From contig NZ_JAUFPL010000010.1 in assembly GCF_030409215.1 (NCBI RefSeq), forward strand, positions 40,998 through 87,694: a stretch of 46,697 nucleotides of DNA, in the 5' to 3' direction. The DNA comes from Halomonas ramblicola (GTDB lineage: Bacteria > Pseudomonadota > Gammaproteobacteria > Pseudomonadales > Halomonadaceae). Made by a program: the position numbers and the translations under genes. The notes beneath the pieces were generated by a model, which searched no databases, was not told where the DNA came from, and saw only the letters and a program-made list of their open reading frames with translations. Numbering within the stretch: the stretch's first letter is position 1; every line of letters starts with the position of its first letter. Of the stretch, positions 38,347-46,049 are shown in pieces.

Positions 38347-39158
38347 CGGCGGGGCTCCCGTGGGGGGTGGGCGTGTTCGAGGGTGTAGAGCAGGTAGCGG
38401 CCCAGCCGCCAGTGGGGCTCGGTGCGGCAGTAGCGCCACTCGAGCTCCAGCAGGCGCTCCAGGTCGTCCGCCGTGGCCGGCGGCTGGCGCAGGTAGTCGT
38501 GGAAAACGCGGATTCCCGCTACCTCGCGGACCACCAGGCCGCACTCGGCGCTCCAGGCGCTGACCTGGGCGTGGGTCAGCGGTGAGATCGGCGTCAGCCG
38601 CTGGCCCAGCCCCTTGCCCTCCAGGCGATCGGCCAGGGCCTTGTCCAGGTTGCCCTTGACCGCATTGGAGAAGCGCAGCGCGTCGCGATTGAAGACCATC
38701 AGCGACAGCTGCCCGCCCGGCGCCAGCAGGCCGGCCAGGGTCGCCAGGGCCGAGCGCGGGTCGCCCAGCCACTCCAGTACCGCATGGCAGGCGATCAACG
38801 ACCAGGGGCCGGGGGCCCGCTCAGGCAGCGCCTGCAGCGGGTCCTGAAGGAGGGTCACGTCGCGGTCGGCCAGCGTCTCCCGGGCCCGTGCCAGCATCTC
38901 CGCCGAGGGCTCGGCCAGGGTCACCGCATGGTCGCGCGCCGCGAACCAGTCGGCGAGTTGCCCCAGGCCACCGCCCACGTCGAGCAGCGGCTGACCATCG
39001 AGTTCGAGCATCTCCGGCAGCAGGCGGTCGAGCAGCGCCAGGCGCAGCGCGCCGCGGCTGGCGCCGTAGAGGCCGTCGGCGAACTTGTCGGCGAGGCCGT
39101 CGAAGTGACGATCGCCCTGCGCGGAGAGCGGTGCTTGGGTAGCGGGGTCGGGGTGCAT
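38343..39158 (-). CDS. cmoM: tRNA 5-carboxymethoxyuridine methyltransferase CmoM
   Basis: 271-residue SAM methyltransferase that esterifies cmo5U34 to mcmo5U. RHFDGLADKFADGLYGASRGALR at the N-terminus, LLDVGGGLGQLADWF (SAM loop), FNRDALRFSNAVKGN and LTPISPLTHAQV, then GIRVFHDYLR, are CmoM hallmarks. The ATG at 39158 follows GGGAG by 6 bases; GTG 39161 is adjacent. Translationally coupled to rsmC. With cmoA and cmoB it completes the cmo branch downstream of 5-hydroxyuridine. Confidence 0.92.
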   Translation of the reverse strand: MHPDPATQAPLSAQGDRHFDGLADKFADGLYGASRGALRLALLDRLLPEMLELDGQPLLDVGGGLGQLADWFAARDHAVTLAEPSAEMLARARETLADRDVTLLQDPLQALPERAPGPWSLIACHAVLEWLGDPRSALATLAGLLAPGGQLSLMVFNRDALRFSNAVKGNLDKALADRLEGKGLGQRLTPISPLTHAQVSAWSAECGLVVREVAGIRVFHDYLRQPPATADDLERLLELEWRYCRTEPHWRLGRYLLYTLEHAHPPREPRR

Positions 39159-39191
39159 CACGGCTCCCTGAGGGTCGATGTGATGCGCATT

Positions 39192-40724
39192 CTACCCGGC
39201 TTTGCCGCTCGTCTCATCGTCGGCGGTCGGCGAACGCGGCAGATGCCGGCCCCAGTCCGACTCGGCCTCGAGCTGGGCGGCCAGCGCCAGCAGGCGCCGC
39301 TCGTCGCCCATGGGCCCGAGCGCCTGGACGCCCACCGGCAGGCCGTCCGGGGTGACGTGCAGCGGCAGCGACATGGCCGGCTGGCCGGTCAAGTTGGCCA
39401 GTTGGGTGAAGGGCGTCATGCGCAGGGCGTCGGCCGCCAGGCGCGGCAGCGCGCCCGCCCGGAGCGCCAGCCGCGACACGCCGGGGATCGCCAGCAGGCC
39501 CATCAGCCGCTCCCGGGCCCGCGAGGGATAAAGGGCGCCGCGCTGGGGGGCCGGGGTGGCCGCCACCGGCATCAGCAGCAGGTCGAAGCGACGATGGAAG
39601 GCAGCCATGTCCCGGGCCACCCGGTTCCAGTGGCGCTTGGCCAGCTCGTAGTCCCGGGCCGGCAGATGGCGCCCCAGGCGGCCGATGGCCCGGGTGCTCG
39701 GCTCGATGTCGAGCCGCGCCACCGACACCCCGGTCTGCTCGCTCATCCAGGCGAGGTCGGCGGCCAGGTGGCCCAGGTAGAGGGTCAGGTAGCTGTCGGC
39801 CAGGGCGGCGCCGTCCACCGGCGGCTCGGCCCACTCCACATGGTGCCCCAGGTGTTCCAGCAACGCCGCGGCCTCCTCCACCGCCCGGCGCACCTCGGGG
39901 TCGAGGCGGGTCCCCAGCGCCGCGCCCAGGGGCTCGCCCAGCGACACCGCCACCCTGAGCGACGCCGGCGGTCGCTCCAGGGCGGCCAGGAAGCCCGTCT
40001 CGCGCGGCAACGGCCAGGGCCCGCCGGCCTCCCCACCGTTGATGGCGTCCAGCAGGGCGGCGCTGTCGCGCACGCTGCGCGTCAGGGCATGCTCCACCAC
40101 CGCCCCCTGCCACACCTCGGCATGCTGGGGGCCGAGCGGTACCCGGCCGCGCGACGGCTTGAGGCCGAACAGGCCGCAGTGGCTGGCCGGGATGCGGATC
40201 GAACCGCCGCCGTCGCCGGCCATGGCCAGGGGCACCAGGCCGCCGGCCACCGCCGCCGCGGCCCCGCCGCTGGAACCGCCCGGCGAGCGGGCCGGGCACC
40301 AGGGATTGAGCGGATGCGGGAAGGCGCGCGGCTCGGTGATGCCCATCAGCCCCAGCTCGGGGGTGGCGGTCTGGCCGAGGATGGCGAAGCCCGCCGCGCG
40401 CAGCCGCGTGACCAGGCTCGCGTCCTCCGCCGGCCGCCAGTCGCGCAGCGCCGCGCTGCCGCTGGCCAGCGGCTCGCCGGCGATGGCCATCAGCAGGTCC
40501 TTGGTCAGGGTCGGCACCCCGGCGAAGGGCGCCGCCGGGTCGACCCGCGCGCCCTCGTCGGCGGCGCGCTCGAAGCGCGTGCGCACCACGGCGCCGAGCC
40601 CGGGGTCATCGGCCTCGATGGCCCGGCAGGCGGCCGCGAACACCTCCCCGCGACTCACCTCCCCGCGGCGGATCAGCTCGGCCAGCCCCAGGGCGTCCCG
40701 GGCACGATAGTCGCGCGGTTCCAT
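39192..40724 (-). CDS. Amidase-signature family amidase
   Basis: 510-residue amidase of the GatA/AS family. The Ser-cisSer-Lys triad is visible: LTKDL (Lys75), SPGGSSGGAAAA (Ser151/152) and GGGSIRIPA (Ser175). Substrate cannot be told; AtzF- or 6-aminohexanoate-like hydrolases are among relatives. It is not GatA, since no gatB/gatC are nearby and the C-terminal region differs. Thirty-three bases upstream of cmoM's start region and same strand. Confidence 0.88.
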   Translation of the reverse strand: MEPRDYRARDALGLAELIRRGEVSRGEVFAAACRAIEADDPGLGAVVRTRFERAADEGARVDPAAPFAGVPTLTKDLLMAIAGEPLASGSAALRDWRPAEDASLVTRLRAAGFAILGQTATPELGLMGITEPRAFPHPLNPWCPARSPGGSSGGAAAAVAGGLVPLAMAGDGGGSIRIPASHCGLFGLKPSRGRVPLGPQHAEVWQGAVVEHALTRSVRDSAALLDAINGGEAGGPWPLPRETGFLAALERPPASLRVAVSLGEPLGAALGTRLDPEVRRAVEEAAALLEHLGHHVEWAEPPVDGAALADSYLTLYLGHLAADLAWMSEQTGVSVARLDIEPSTRAIGRLGRHLPARDYELAKRHWNRVARDMAAFHRRFDLLLMPVAATPAPQRGALYPSRARERLMGLLAIPGVSRLALRAGALPRLAADALRMTPFTQLANLTGQPAMSLPLHVTPDGLPVGVQALGPMGDERRLLALAAQLEAESDWGRHLPRSPTADDETSGKAG

Positions 40725-40801
40725 GGGGAAGGCTCCATCAGGATTTGTTCCAGACTACGTCAACCGCCCGTCGCGGGCACGCCCCCTGCCGCAAGGCGCG
40801 G

Positions 40802-40837
40802 TTTATCTCGACGCCGACTTTCCCTATAATTGCGCGG
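40802..40837 (+). promoter_or_regulatory. tRNA-Arg promoter with a GC-rich discriminator
   Basis: A perfect TATAAT (40825-40830) with TTTATC 17 bases upstream as a weak -35. The following TGCGCGGCG is a GC-rich discriminator, which in stable-RNA promoters makes them sensitive to ppGpp. Start predicted near 40837, seven bases before the tRNA. Confidence 0.75.
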
Positions 40838-40843
40838 CGTTGC

Positions 40844-40920
40844 GCCCCTATAGCTCAGCTGGATAGAGCGTCCCCCTCCTAAGGGGAAGGTCCCAGGTTC
40901 GAATCCTGGTGGGGGCGCCA
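40844..40920 (+). tRNA. tRNA-Arg, anticodon CCU
   Basis: Folds as a complete cloverleaf: acceptor GCCCCTA with TGGGGGC (one G-T pair), D-arm GCTC...GAGC, anticodon stem TCCCC/GGGGA with loop CTCCTAA (anticodon CCT, reads AGG), T-arm CCAGG-TTCGAAT-CCTGG, discriminator G and encoded CCA. No variable-arm or mismatch problem seen. It stands alone; no other tRNA in the window, and no terminator T-run follows. Confidence 0.97.
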
Positions 40921-40951
40921 TTCAGTGCACGGCTGACTGCCTGCGGCACCA

Positions 40952-41317
40952 CTACCCCCGGAACAGCAGGTCGCCATAGCTCCAGATGAGCGTGCCGGTG
41001 ACGATGGATAGGTAGCAGACGAAGGGAACCGCCTTCCAGAAACGTCTGACCGACGCCACCAGGATATGCGTGACCGCCGATCGGGTTCCCGTGTTGCCGG
41101 TTGCATAGCACTGCACCTTACTGCGGTGATATTCCACCCCAATGGAAAACAGCACCATCAGGGCCCCGGAGCGCTGAAACCACTGGCCATCGCCGGTCAC
41201 CAGGCTCGCATAGGCCGAAATCATCACCGGCACCACGGCCAGGAGCATCATGGCCGCCTCGACGAGCGTGGCTTCCGGTGTGGGCAGTCCCGCATCTTGC
41301 GAACGATGATCGGCCAT
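40952..41317 (-). CDS. Small membrane protein of unknown function
   Basis: 121 residues with three hydrophobic segments: about 20-42 (MMLLAVVPVMISAYASLV), 50-62 and 95-118 (VPFVCYLSIVTGTLIWSYG). YHRSKVQCYATGN lies in the loop. I do not recognise the family. The ATG at 41317 has no good Shine-Dalgarno; the longer in-frame start at 41500 would overlap the DUF302 gene and is rejected. Converges on the tRNA. Confidence 0.6.
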   Translation of the reverse strand: MADHRSQDAGLPTPEATLVEAAMMLLAVVPVMISAYASLVTGDGQWFQRSGALMVLFSIGVEYHRSKVQCYATGNTGTRSAVTHILVASVRRFWKAVPFVCYLSIVTGTLIWSYGDLLFRG

Positions 41318-41345
41318 GACGGTGGTTTCCCGGGATGGCCAGGCG

Positions 41346-41834
41346 CTATCCCTTCCCCTTAAGGGCGCGCCTGGCAATGGCAGCGAAGATGGCATCCAGC
41401 TCCCGCCCGATCGCCTCGAGGGCCTCTCCCCCCTCTTCCCGGTAGGGAGACAGCACATGACTGGGGGTCTTCCAGGACAGTGTCGCGCTGCCGTCGCCAT
41501 CTTCGGTGACGTAGAAACGCATCGGTGCCTCGATCATGGCGGGCACGCTCAGTTCCAGCAGGCGAACCGCGAAATCGTTGCGGAACACCCCGACCACACG
41601 GTTGCCGGGAATCGTGATGCCTCGGCTGGCGGCGGCCTCGGTCGGACCGGCCTCGGTGACGACGAACATCCCCTCGGCCTCGACGGCCGCTTTCAAGCCG
41701 GACAGCAACGCCTGGTACCCGAGGGGCGTCGACTCTACCTCCCATCCCTCCGAGGGCCAGCGCGTCTCCGCCGCCAGCGGTGATGCCAGCAGCATGGCGA
41801 GCCCCAGTGACATCAGGTAGTTGCCGATCTTCAT
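41346..41834 (-). CDS. Exported DUF302 domain protein
   Basis: 162 residues: signal peptide (about 1-22, ending SPLAA) and a DUF302 domain (about 40-130, with GNRVVGVFRNDFAVRLLELSVPAMIEAPMRFYV as its core, read across the middle). DUF302 proteins often occur near thiol-redox or stress genes, but their function is unknown. GAGAGGA precedes the ATG. Divergent from the TetR gene across a palindromic site, so the regulator may control it. Confidence 0.85.
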   Translation of the reverse strand: MKIGNYLMSLGLAMLLASPLAAETRWPSEGWEVESTPLGYQALLSGLKAAVEAEGMFVVTEAGPTEAAASRGITIPGNRVVGVFRNDFAVRLLELSVPAMIEAPMRFYVTEDGDGSATLSWKTPSHVLSPYREEGGEALEAIGRELDAIFAAIARRALKGKG

Positions 41835-41941
41835 CGCGTCCTCTCCCATCGACGGTTCGAGCGGTCGTCCCCGGAGGCATCGTCAGGTTCGATGAATCGG
41901 GCACCTGGAGAAGAGTCGGCGCACCACCACCGTCCCTTACA

Positions 41942-41956
41942 TGACCGGTCACCGGT
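41942..41956. promoter_or_regulatory. Candidate TetR operator
   Basis: ACCGGTCACCGGT (41944-41956) is two ACCGGT palindromes separated by one base; TGACCGGTCA inside is also palindromic. It lies in the 157-base divergent gap, 36 bases before the TetR start and about 110 before DUF302. A TTGATT and CTAAAT pair with 16-base spacing follows and could be the TetR-gene promoter. Confidence 0.55.
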
Positions 41957-41991
41957 TTGATTTCTGGAACGGCCGATACTAAATTGTCCGC

Positions 41992-42585
41992 ATGACGAGA
42001 GGACGCCCCCTGGCCTTCAGCCCCGACGAGGCCGCCCATGCCGCCATGCAGGTCTTCTGGGCGAGCGGCTACGACAACGCCTCCACCCGGGACCTGCTCG
42101 ACGCGATGCAGATCTCGCGCAGCAGCCTGTATCAGGCCTTCGGCAACAAGGAGCAGCTGTTTCTCGAATCCCTCAGGCGCTACCGCGAGGCACTGATCGG
42201 CCGCCTGGAGCGGCGACTGGCCAGCGCCCCTTCGGCGCTGGCATTCCTCGAGCGGCTGTTCCTGGATACCGCCGGCGAGGCGGGCAGCGATCGTGCTGCC
42301 CTGGGGTGCCTGATCTTCAACTCGGCCGGCGAACTGGGCCAGCGCGACGCGGCCACGGCTCGCGCCGCCCGCGACGGCGTGGCGGCCATCACCGGGCTGT
42401 TTCGCCGCGCCGTGGAACGGGCCAAGGCCGAGGGTGACATCGCCCCGGCATGCGACAGCCATGCCCTGGCCCACTACCTGACGCTGAGCATGGCCGGGCT
42501 GCGCACCCTGCTGAAAACCGGCACCGATCGGCAAGCGGCCCAGTCCGCCGCCAGGCTGGTCATCGACACACTGCGCTCCAATTGA
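41992..42585 (+). CDS. TetR family transcriptional regulator
   Basis: 197 residues. The N-terminal helix-turn-helix covers about 10-55 (AMQVFWASGYDNASTRDLLDAMQISRSSLYQAFGNKEQLF). The C-terminal ligand domain has GCLIFNSAGELG and YLTLSMAGLRTLL, like the AcrR/YxaF-type TetR proteins that often control small redox or oxidoreductase genes. It is 52 bases upstream of the AhpD-like gene on the same strand and diverges from DUF302; these are the likely targets. Ligand unknown. Confidence 0.92.
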   Translation: MTRGRPLAFSPDEAAHAAMQVFWASGYDNASTRDLLDAMQISRSSLYQAFGNKEQLFLESLRRYREALIGRLERRLASAPSALAFLERLFLDTAGEAGSDRAALGCLIFNSAGELGQRDAATARAARDGVAAITGLFRRAVERAKAEGDIAPACDSHALAHYLTLSMAGLRTLLKTGTDRQAAQSAARLVIDTLRSN

Positions 42586-42637
42586 GGCGATGGTCTCGAT
42601 GGGGCTTCCTGTCATCCACTGCTGAAGGAGATTTCCC

Positions 42638-43207
42638 ATGGCAGCCGACTATCAGATGCAACTTCCTCCGACGACACTGGATAGCGCCGACGAGCAGACC
42701 CGGCCGCTACTGCAGCAGGCCCAGGACAAGCTGGGCTTCGTGCCCAGGATGTATGAAGGCATGGCCAAGGTGCCCGGCGTGCTGGGGACCTACATGCATG
42801 GCTACCAGCACTTCCGCGAGGACTCCGGCTTCTCGCCTCCCGAGCAGGAGGTGGTGCTCCTCACCATCAGCCGCCTCAACGGCTGCGGCTACTGCATGTC
42901 GGCCCACAGCATGCTGGCCGACAAGGTGTCCCAGGTACCGGCCGAGGTCATCGAGGCGATTCGCAACGACGAGCCGATCCCGGATCGGCGCCTGGCCGCC
43001 CTGAGCCGCTTCACCCGGGTGATGTTCGAGACCCGCGGCATGCCCACCCAGGCCGACGTCCAGGCCTTCCTCGACGCCGGCTTCGAGGAGCATCAGGTGC
43101 TGCAGATCATCCTGGCCCTGGCCGTCAAGACGCTCTCCAACTACTCCAACCACGTCAATCATCCCGAGCTCGACGAGGCCTTCGCCGATCACGCCTGGCA
43201 AGGCTGA
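42638..43207 (+). CDS. AhpD-like carboxymuconolactone decarboxylase / peroxidase-related protein
   Basis: 189 residues of the AhpD/CMD fold. The redox centre is CGYCMSAH (Cys83, Cys86, His90) in NGCGYCMSAHS, typical of the peroxidase-related branch. KLGFVPRMYEGMAKVPGVL precedes it. Likely an alkyl-hydroperoxide-type thiol reductase, partner unknown. AAGGAG is 8 bases before the ATG. Probably cotranscribed with the TetR gene. Confidence 0.88.
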   Translation: MAADYQMQLPPTTLDSADEQTRPLLQQAQDKLGFVPRMYEGMAKVPGVLGTYMHGYQHFREDSGFSPPEQEVVLLTISRLNGCGYCMSAHSMLADKVSQVPAEVIEAIRNDEPIPDRRLAALSRFTRVMFETRGMPTQADVQAFLDAGFEEHQVLQIILALAVKTLSNYSNHVNHPELDEAFADHAWQG

Positions 43208-43218
43208 AGGCCGACCCG

Positions 43219-43242
43219 ACATGAATCAAAAAGCATTCATGT
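43219..43242. promoter_or_regulatory. Palindrome ACATGAAT-N8-ATTCATGT
   Basis: A perfect 8-base inverted repeat with an 8-base AT-rich spacer, 11 bases after the AhpD-like stop and about 80 bases before the HPP gene. AT content rises sharply here. It could be an operator for the HPP gene or a weak terminator; the lack of a T-run favours an operator. Confidence 0.5.
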
Positions 43243-43285
43243 TGTTATGAAAAACTGGACTTCACTTTCATGCACCGTCCTGAGA

Positions 43286-43314
43286 CACTCTTGCGCCCTT
43301 TTGGTGCAAGAGTG
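43286..43314 (+). promoter_or_regulatory. Leader hairpin just before the HPP gene
   Basis: CACTCTTGC (43286-43294) and GCAAGAGTG (43306-43314) form a perfect 9-base stem with an 11-base loop, ending five bases before the ATG at 43320. The only Shine-Dalgarno-like sequence (AAGAG) is inside the right arm, so the hairpin could block translation. A protein-binding site is an alternative. Confidence 0.5.
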
Positions 43315-43319
43315 GCTCG

Positions 43320-43844
43320 ATGAAGACGACGACAGGGAAGTGGTGGCGACCGCGCACGGCGGCGAATCCGGACTGGCAGGACGCCCTCTGGTCATGGCTC
43401 GGGGCCTTCAGCGGCATGGGCGCAATCTGCTGGTTGAGTGCCCACTGGCTGGCCAGCCACCTGCTCATCGTGGCCTCCTTCGGCGCCACCTCGGTGCTGC
43501 TCTATGCCGCCCCCGAGAGCCCCTTCGCCCAGCCCCGCAACGTCCTGGTGGGCAGCGTGCTCTCCGCGCTGGTCGGCGTGGCCTGCTACCAACTGCTGGG
43601 CCACACCGCCCTGGCGGTCACCCTGGCGGTCTCGCTGTCGATCCTGGCCATGCAGCTCACCCATACGGTGCATCCCCCCGGCGCCGCCGCGGCCCTGGTG
43701 GCGGTGATCGGCGGCCCCCGGATCGCCGAGCTGGGCTGGTGGTATCCCTTCATGCCGATCGGTGCCGGCTGCACCATCATGCTGCTGGTCGCCCTGCTGG
43801 TGAACAACCTGGCACGCCACCGGCGCTACCCCAGCCGGGGCTGA
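43320..43844 (+). CDS. HPP family membrane protein
   Basis: 174 residues with four or five hydrophobic segments (about 23-45, 48-62, 76-95, 97-115, 140-165). The name-giving motif is THTVHPPGAAAAL (His118-Pro119-Pro120). Cyanobacterial and chloroplast HPP proteins transport nitrite; transport by this one is an inference. The ATG at 43320 lies just after a hairpin. No nitrogen genes are next to it. Confidence 0.87.
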   Translation: MKTTTGKWWRPRTAANPDWQDALWSWLGAFSGMGAICWLSAHWLASHLLIVASFGATSVLLYAAPESPFAQPRNVLVGSVLSALVGVACYQLLGHTALAVTLAVSLSILAMQLTHTVHPPGAAAALVAVIGGPRIAELGWWYPFMPIGAGCTIMLLVALLVNNLARHRRYPSRG

Positions 43845-43851
43845 CGATGCC

Positions 43852-43956
43852 TCAGCCCGTCGCGGGTTCGGCCATCACCACGGCATTGCGTCCCTGCTGC
43901 TTGGCTCGATAGCTGGCCTGGTCGGCACGCCTGACGGCGCCAATCGCGCGGCGGAG
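43852..43956 (-). pseudogene. C-terminal remnant of a GGDEF (diguanylate cyclase) gene
   Basis: On the minus strand the frame reads RRADQASYRAKQQGRNAVVM and ends in TGA, matching the last 25-30 residues of GGDEF domains (ADxALYxAKxxGRN). An upstream in-frame TGA and loss of similarity beyond about 35 codons show the rest is gone. No GGDEF motif or start codon in the window. Confidence 0.82.
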
Positions 43957-44005
43957 CTGCCCTACGAGGAAACCTCACGCCCGAACGAGGGGCGAGAACG
44001 CCGAC

Positions 44006-44431
44006 TCAATCGCGCCGCAGGCGCGACTCCAGCTTGAAGCTCATGTTGTCGCTGATGCAGGAGCCGCTGCTGCACTTGAAGTCGTTGCGCAGCTCCAGGT
44101 AGTAGACGCCCGGGGTCAGCGCCTGCTGGATACGGAAGTTGGCACCCTCGCCGCTCTCCTCGTCGGCAACGATCAGCTGGCCTGCGTCGTCGAGCAGCCG
44201 GGCGCTGTAGCCGCCGGGAAGATTGCGGGTCGTCGGCGTGATCGCCTCGATGGTGAGGGTGCCTGGCCGCTCGATCTCCAGGCGGTAGAGCCGCGAGCCC
44301 GAGGCCAACTGGCCATAGTGGGGCTGGCCCAGCCGCAACTCGCTGGCCTGGTTCGTGCGGGCGGACCAGGAGACGCAGGCGGCCAGGGTAATGGTCAGCA
44401 GTAACACCAGCGCCGGCTTGATGGGTTGCAT
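44006..44431 (-). CDS. Small lipoprotein, possibly with a PPC-like beta domain
   Basis: 141 residues. Signal peptide II with lipobox LAAC (Cys19). The rest is beta-rich, with SRLYRLEIERPGTLTIEAI and TPGVYYLELRNDF, a layout like bacterial pre-peptidase C-terminal domains; two Cys in KCSSGSC may form a disulfide. Outer-membrane attachment is inferred. AAGGAG precedes the ATG. Follows the porin on the same strand but after a strong terminator. Confidence 0.75.
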   Translation of the reverse strand: MQPIKPALVLLLTITLAACVSWSARTNQASELRLGQPHYGQLASGSRLYRLEIERPGTLTIEAITPTTRNLPGGYSARLLDDAGQLIVADEESGEGANFRIQQALTPGVYYLELRNDFKCSSGSCISDNMSFKLESRLRRD

Positions 44432-44455
44432 ATCGAAACGCTCCTTATCACGACA

Positions 44456-44479
44456 AAGCCGGCCCCTCGGGGCCGGCTT
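44456..44479 (-). terminator. Porin terminator
   Basis: AAGCCGGCCC (44456-44465) and GGGCCGGCTT (44470-44479) form a perfect 10-base stem with a four-base loop, followed on the minus strand by TGTCG after TTT. It stands 42 bases after the porin stop and 24 before the lipoprotein start. Confidence 0.85.
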
Positions 44480-44521
44480 CCATGGTCGATCCGGGATCGA
44501 CTAGGCGGTCGTCGTCACGAC

Positions 44522-45622
44522 TTAGAAGTCGTAGCGGACACCCACGGTGGTCAGCAGCTCGTCGTCGAGGGAACGGAAGTTATCTTCCAGAGTCTCGTCG
44601 AAGCTGGTACCGCTGTCTTCCTGATAGAATTCGGCGAAGACGTACATCGGCTCGCTGAAGCGATAGTTGCCGCCCAGTACCCAGCGATCCTTGTCGTCGA
44701 CATCGTCGAAAGCCATGCTGATGCGGGCATACTGGCCGTAGACCTCGCCCATGCCATAGTCGTAGCTGGCACCCACACCCATGATGCTCTCCTCGGCATC
44801 CGCGGCGCCGTCGGCAATCAGCTCGTCCTGGCTAAAGGTATCGGTGATTTCTTCGTACTTGAAGCGCAGGCTGAAGGCCGGGGTGAGGTTGTAGTTGGCG
44901 AAGAAGCCCACCAGGTCCTCGCCGGCGGCAAAGCCTTCGCCGTTGCCGCTGTCGTGGCTGGCGCCACGGTCGGAGACATCCTTGCCCTGATTGTAGGCCA
45001 GCGACAGGTAGAGGTCGTTGATGGTGTAGTCGACGGCAGCCGCGCCGGTCCAGGTGGAGCTGTTGTCGCGACCATCTTCCAGGGCACCGTTACCGGAGAG
45101 GTGCTTGGCCTGGACGTGGGCGCGGAAGCCGGTCAGGTTCGGGGTGGAGTAGGAGATGGAGTCGCCGCGGCTGCCGGCCGCGATGCCGCCCAGCTGCTCC
45201 CAACCCCGGTTCTCCGGCACATCGAAGATGACGTCGCCGGAGCGGTAGTAGACGCTGTCGAAGTTACCGACCATCACGTTACCCCAGGACTGGCTGTCCA
45301 CGCCCACGTAGGTATTACGGATGGTGTCGAAGCCGAGAGAGTTCTGGGCGTCGGCCTTGCCGCGGAACTCCATGCGGGCGAAGGTGCTCAGGTCGCTGGT
45401 GACCTGATGGTTGGCGCGGAAGCCCCAGCGGGAGCCCAGATCGATAAATTCGGAGCCGTCGGCCTTGACACCGTCGCCCTCGGGGCCACCGGTGGTGACG
45501 GCATAGGCCAGGCGACCATAGACGTCCAGCTTGGTGCCATCCTGGTCGTAGACGGTGGCGGCCTGGGCGCCGGTGGCGGCCATGGTGCCGGCGATAGCAG
45601 TCGCTAACAGAGTCTTTTTCAT
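44522..45622 (-). CDS. Trimeric general porin (Gram-negative Porin_4 type)
   Basis: 366 residues: signal peptide 1-21 (ending GAQA), then a beta-barrel with alternating aromatic strands, starting VYDQDGTKLDVYGRLAY and ending VGVRYDF with the C-terminal Phe needed for outer-membrane assembly. Acidic composition, as expected in a halophile. A major diffusion porin is likely; specificity unknown. The ATG at 45622 follows AAGGAAC by 6 bases. Codons are strongly biased, suggesting high expression. A long upstream gap holds its promoter. Confidence 0.93.
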   Translation of the reverse strand: MKKTLLATAIAGTMAATGAQAATVYDQDGTKLDVYGRLAYAVTTGGPEGDGVKADGSEFIDLGSRWGFRANHQVTSDLSTFARMEFRGKADAQNSLGFDTIRNTYVGVDSQSWGNVMVGNFDSVYYRSGDVIFDVPENRGWEQLGGIAAGSRGDSISYSTPNLTGFRAHVQAKHLSGNGALEDGRDNSSTWTGAAAVDYTINDLYLSLAYNQGKDVSDRGASHDSGNGEGFAAGEDLVGFFANYNLTPAFSLRFKYEEITDTFSQDELIADGAADAEESIMGVGASYDYGMGEVYGQYARISMAFDDVDDKDRWVLGGNYRFSEPMYVFAEFYQEDSGTSFDETLEDNFRSLDDELLTTVGVRYDF

Positions 45623-46049
45623 GACGAAGTTCCTTTGACTAGCTGTCTGTTTCGATCGTTTGTGCCGTCCGCTCATGGCGGTTCGGCTGGCTTGCCGGTC
45701 TTGCCGCCGGTTCTCGTCTCGGCCGGCCTCCTCACGGAGGGCGCCGCTGCGAGCCCGACCACGGCGAAGCCTTGTTATAGTCCAATGCTCGCAAGAGGAA
45801 CTCTATACCGGGTTCCGGGGGAACGCAACAAGAAAAAACACTGTTTTCCTTCGCGATGCACCCAACCTACGGAACTTTCCCCTGCGTATGCGGTCATCGG
45901 CGCCTCACGGCTGCCGACCGCTCCTGCCCCGGCCCGAGGCGCATGCACACCCCGCCACGGCAGTACCGAGCGTCTGCATGATGCCCTGCTGATATGACGA
46001 ACACAAGTCAACGCCGGCCAACGTTGTATGACAAGCGGCGCAGGACGCT
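45623..46049. other. 427-base porin upstream region
   Basis: No gene recognised. A minus-strand TATAAC near 45774-45779 is a -10 candidate without a clear -35, which would give a leader of about 145 bases. Farther out, an AT-rich run contains AAAAC-act-GTTTT (about 45835-45855), a small palindrome that could bind a regulator. Confidence 0.45.

Noticed and set aside
40844..43960. Genomic island integrated at the tRNA-Arg
   Set aside because: tRNA genes are common integration sites and accessory genes follow, but I see no integrase and no second copy of the tRNA 3' end in the window.
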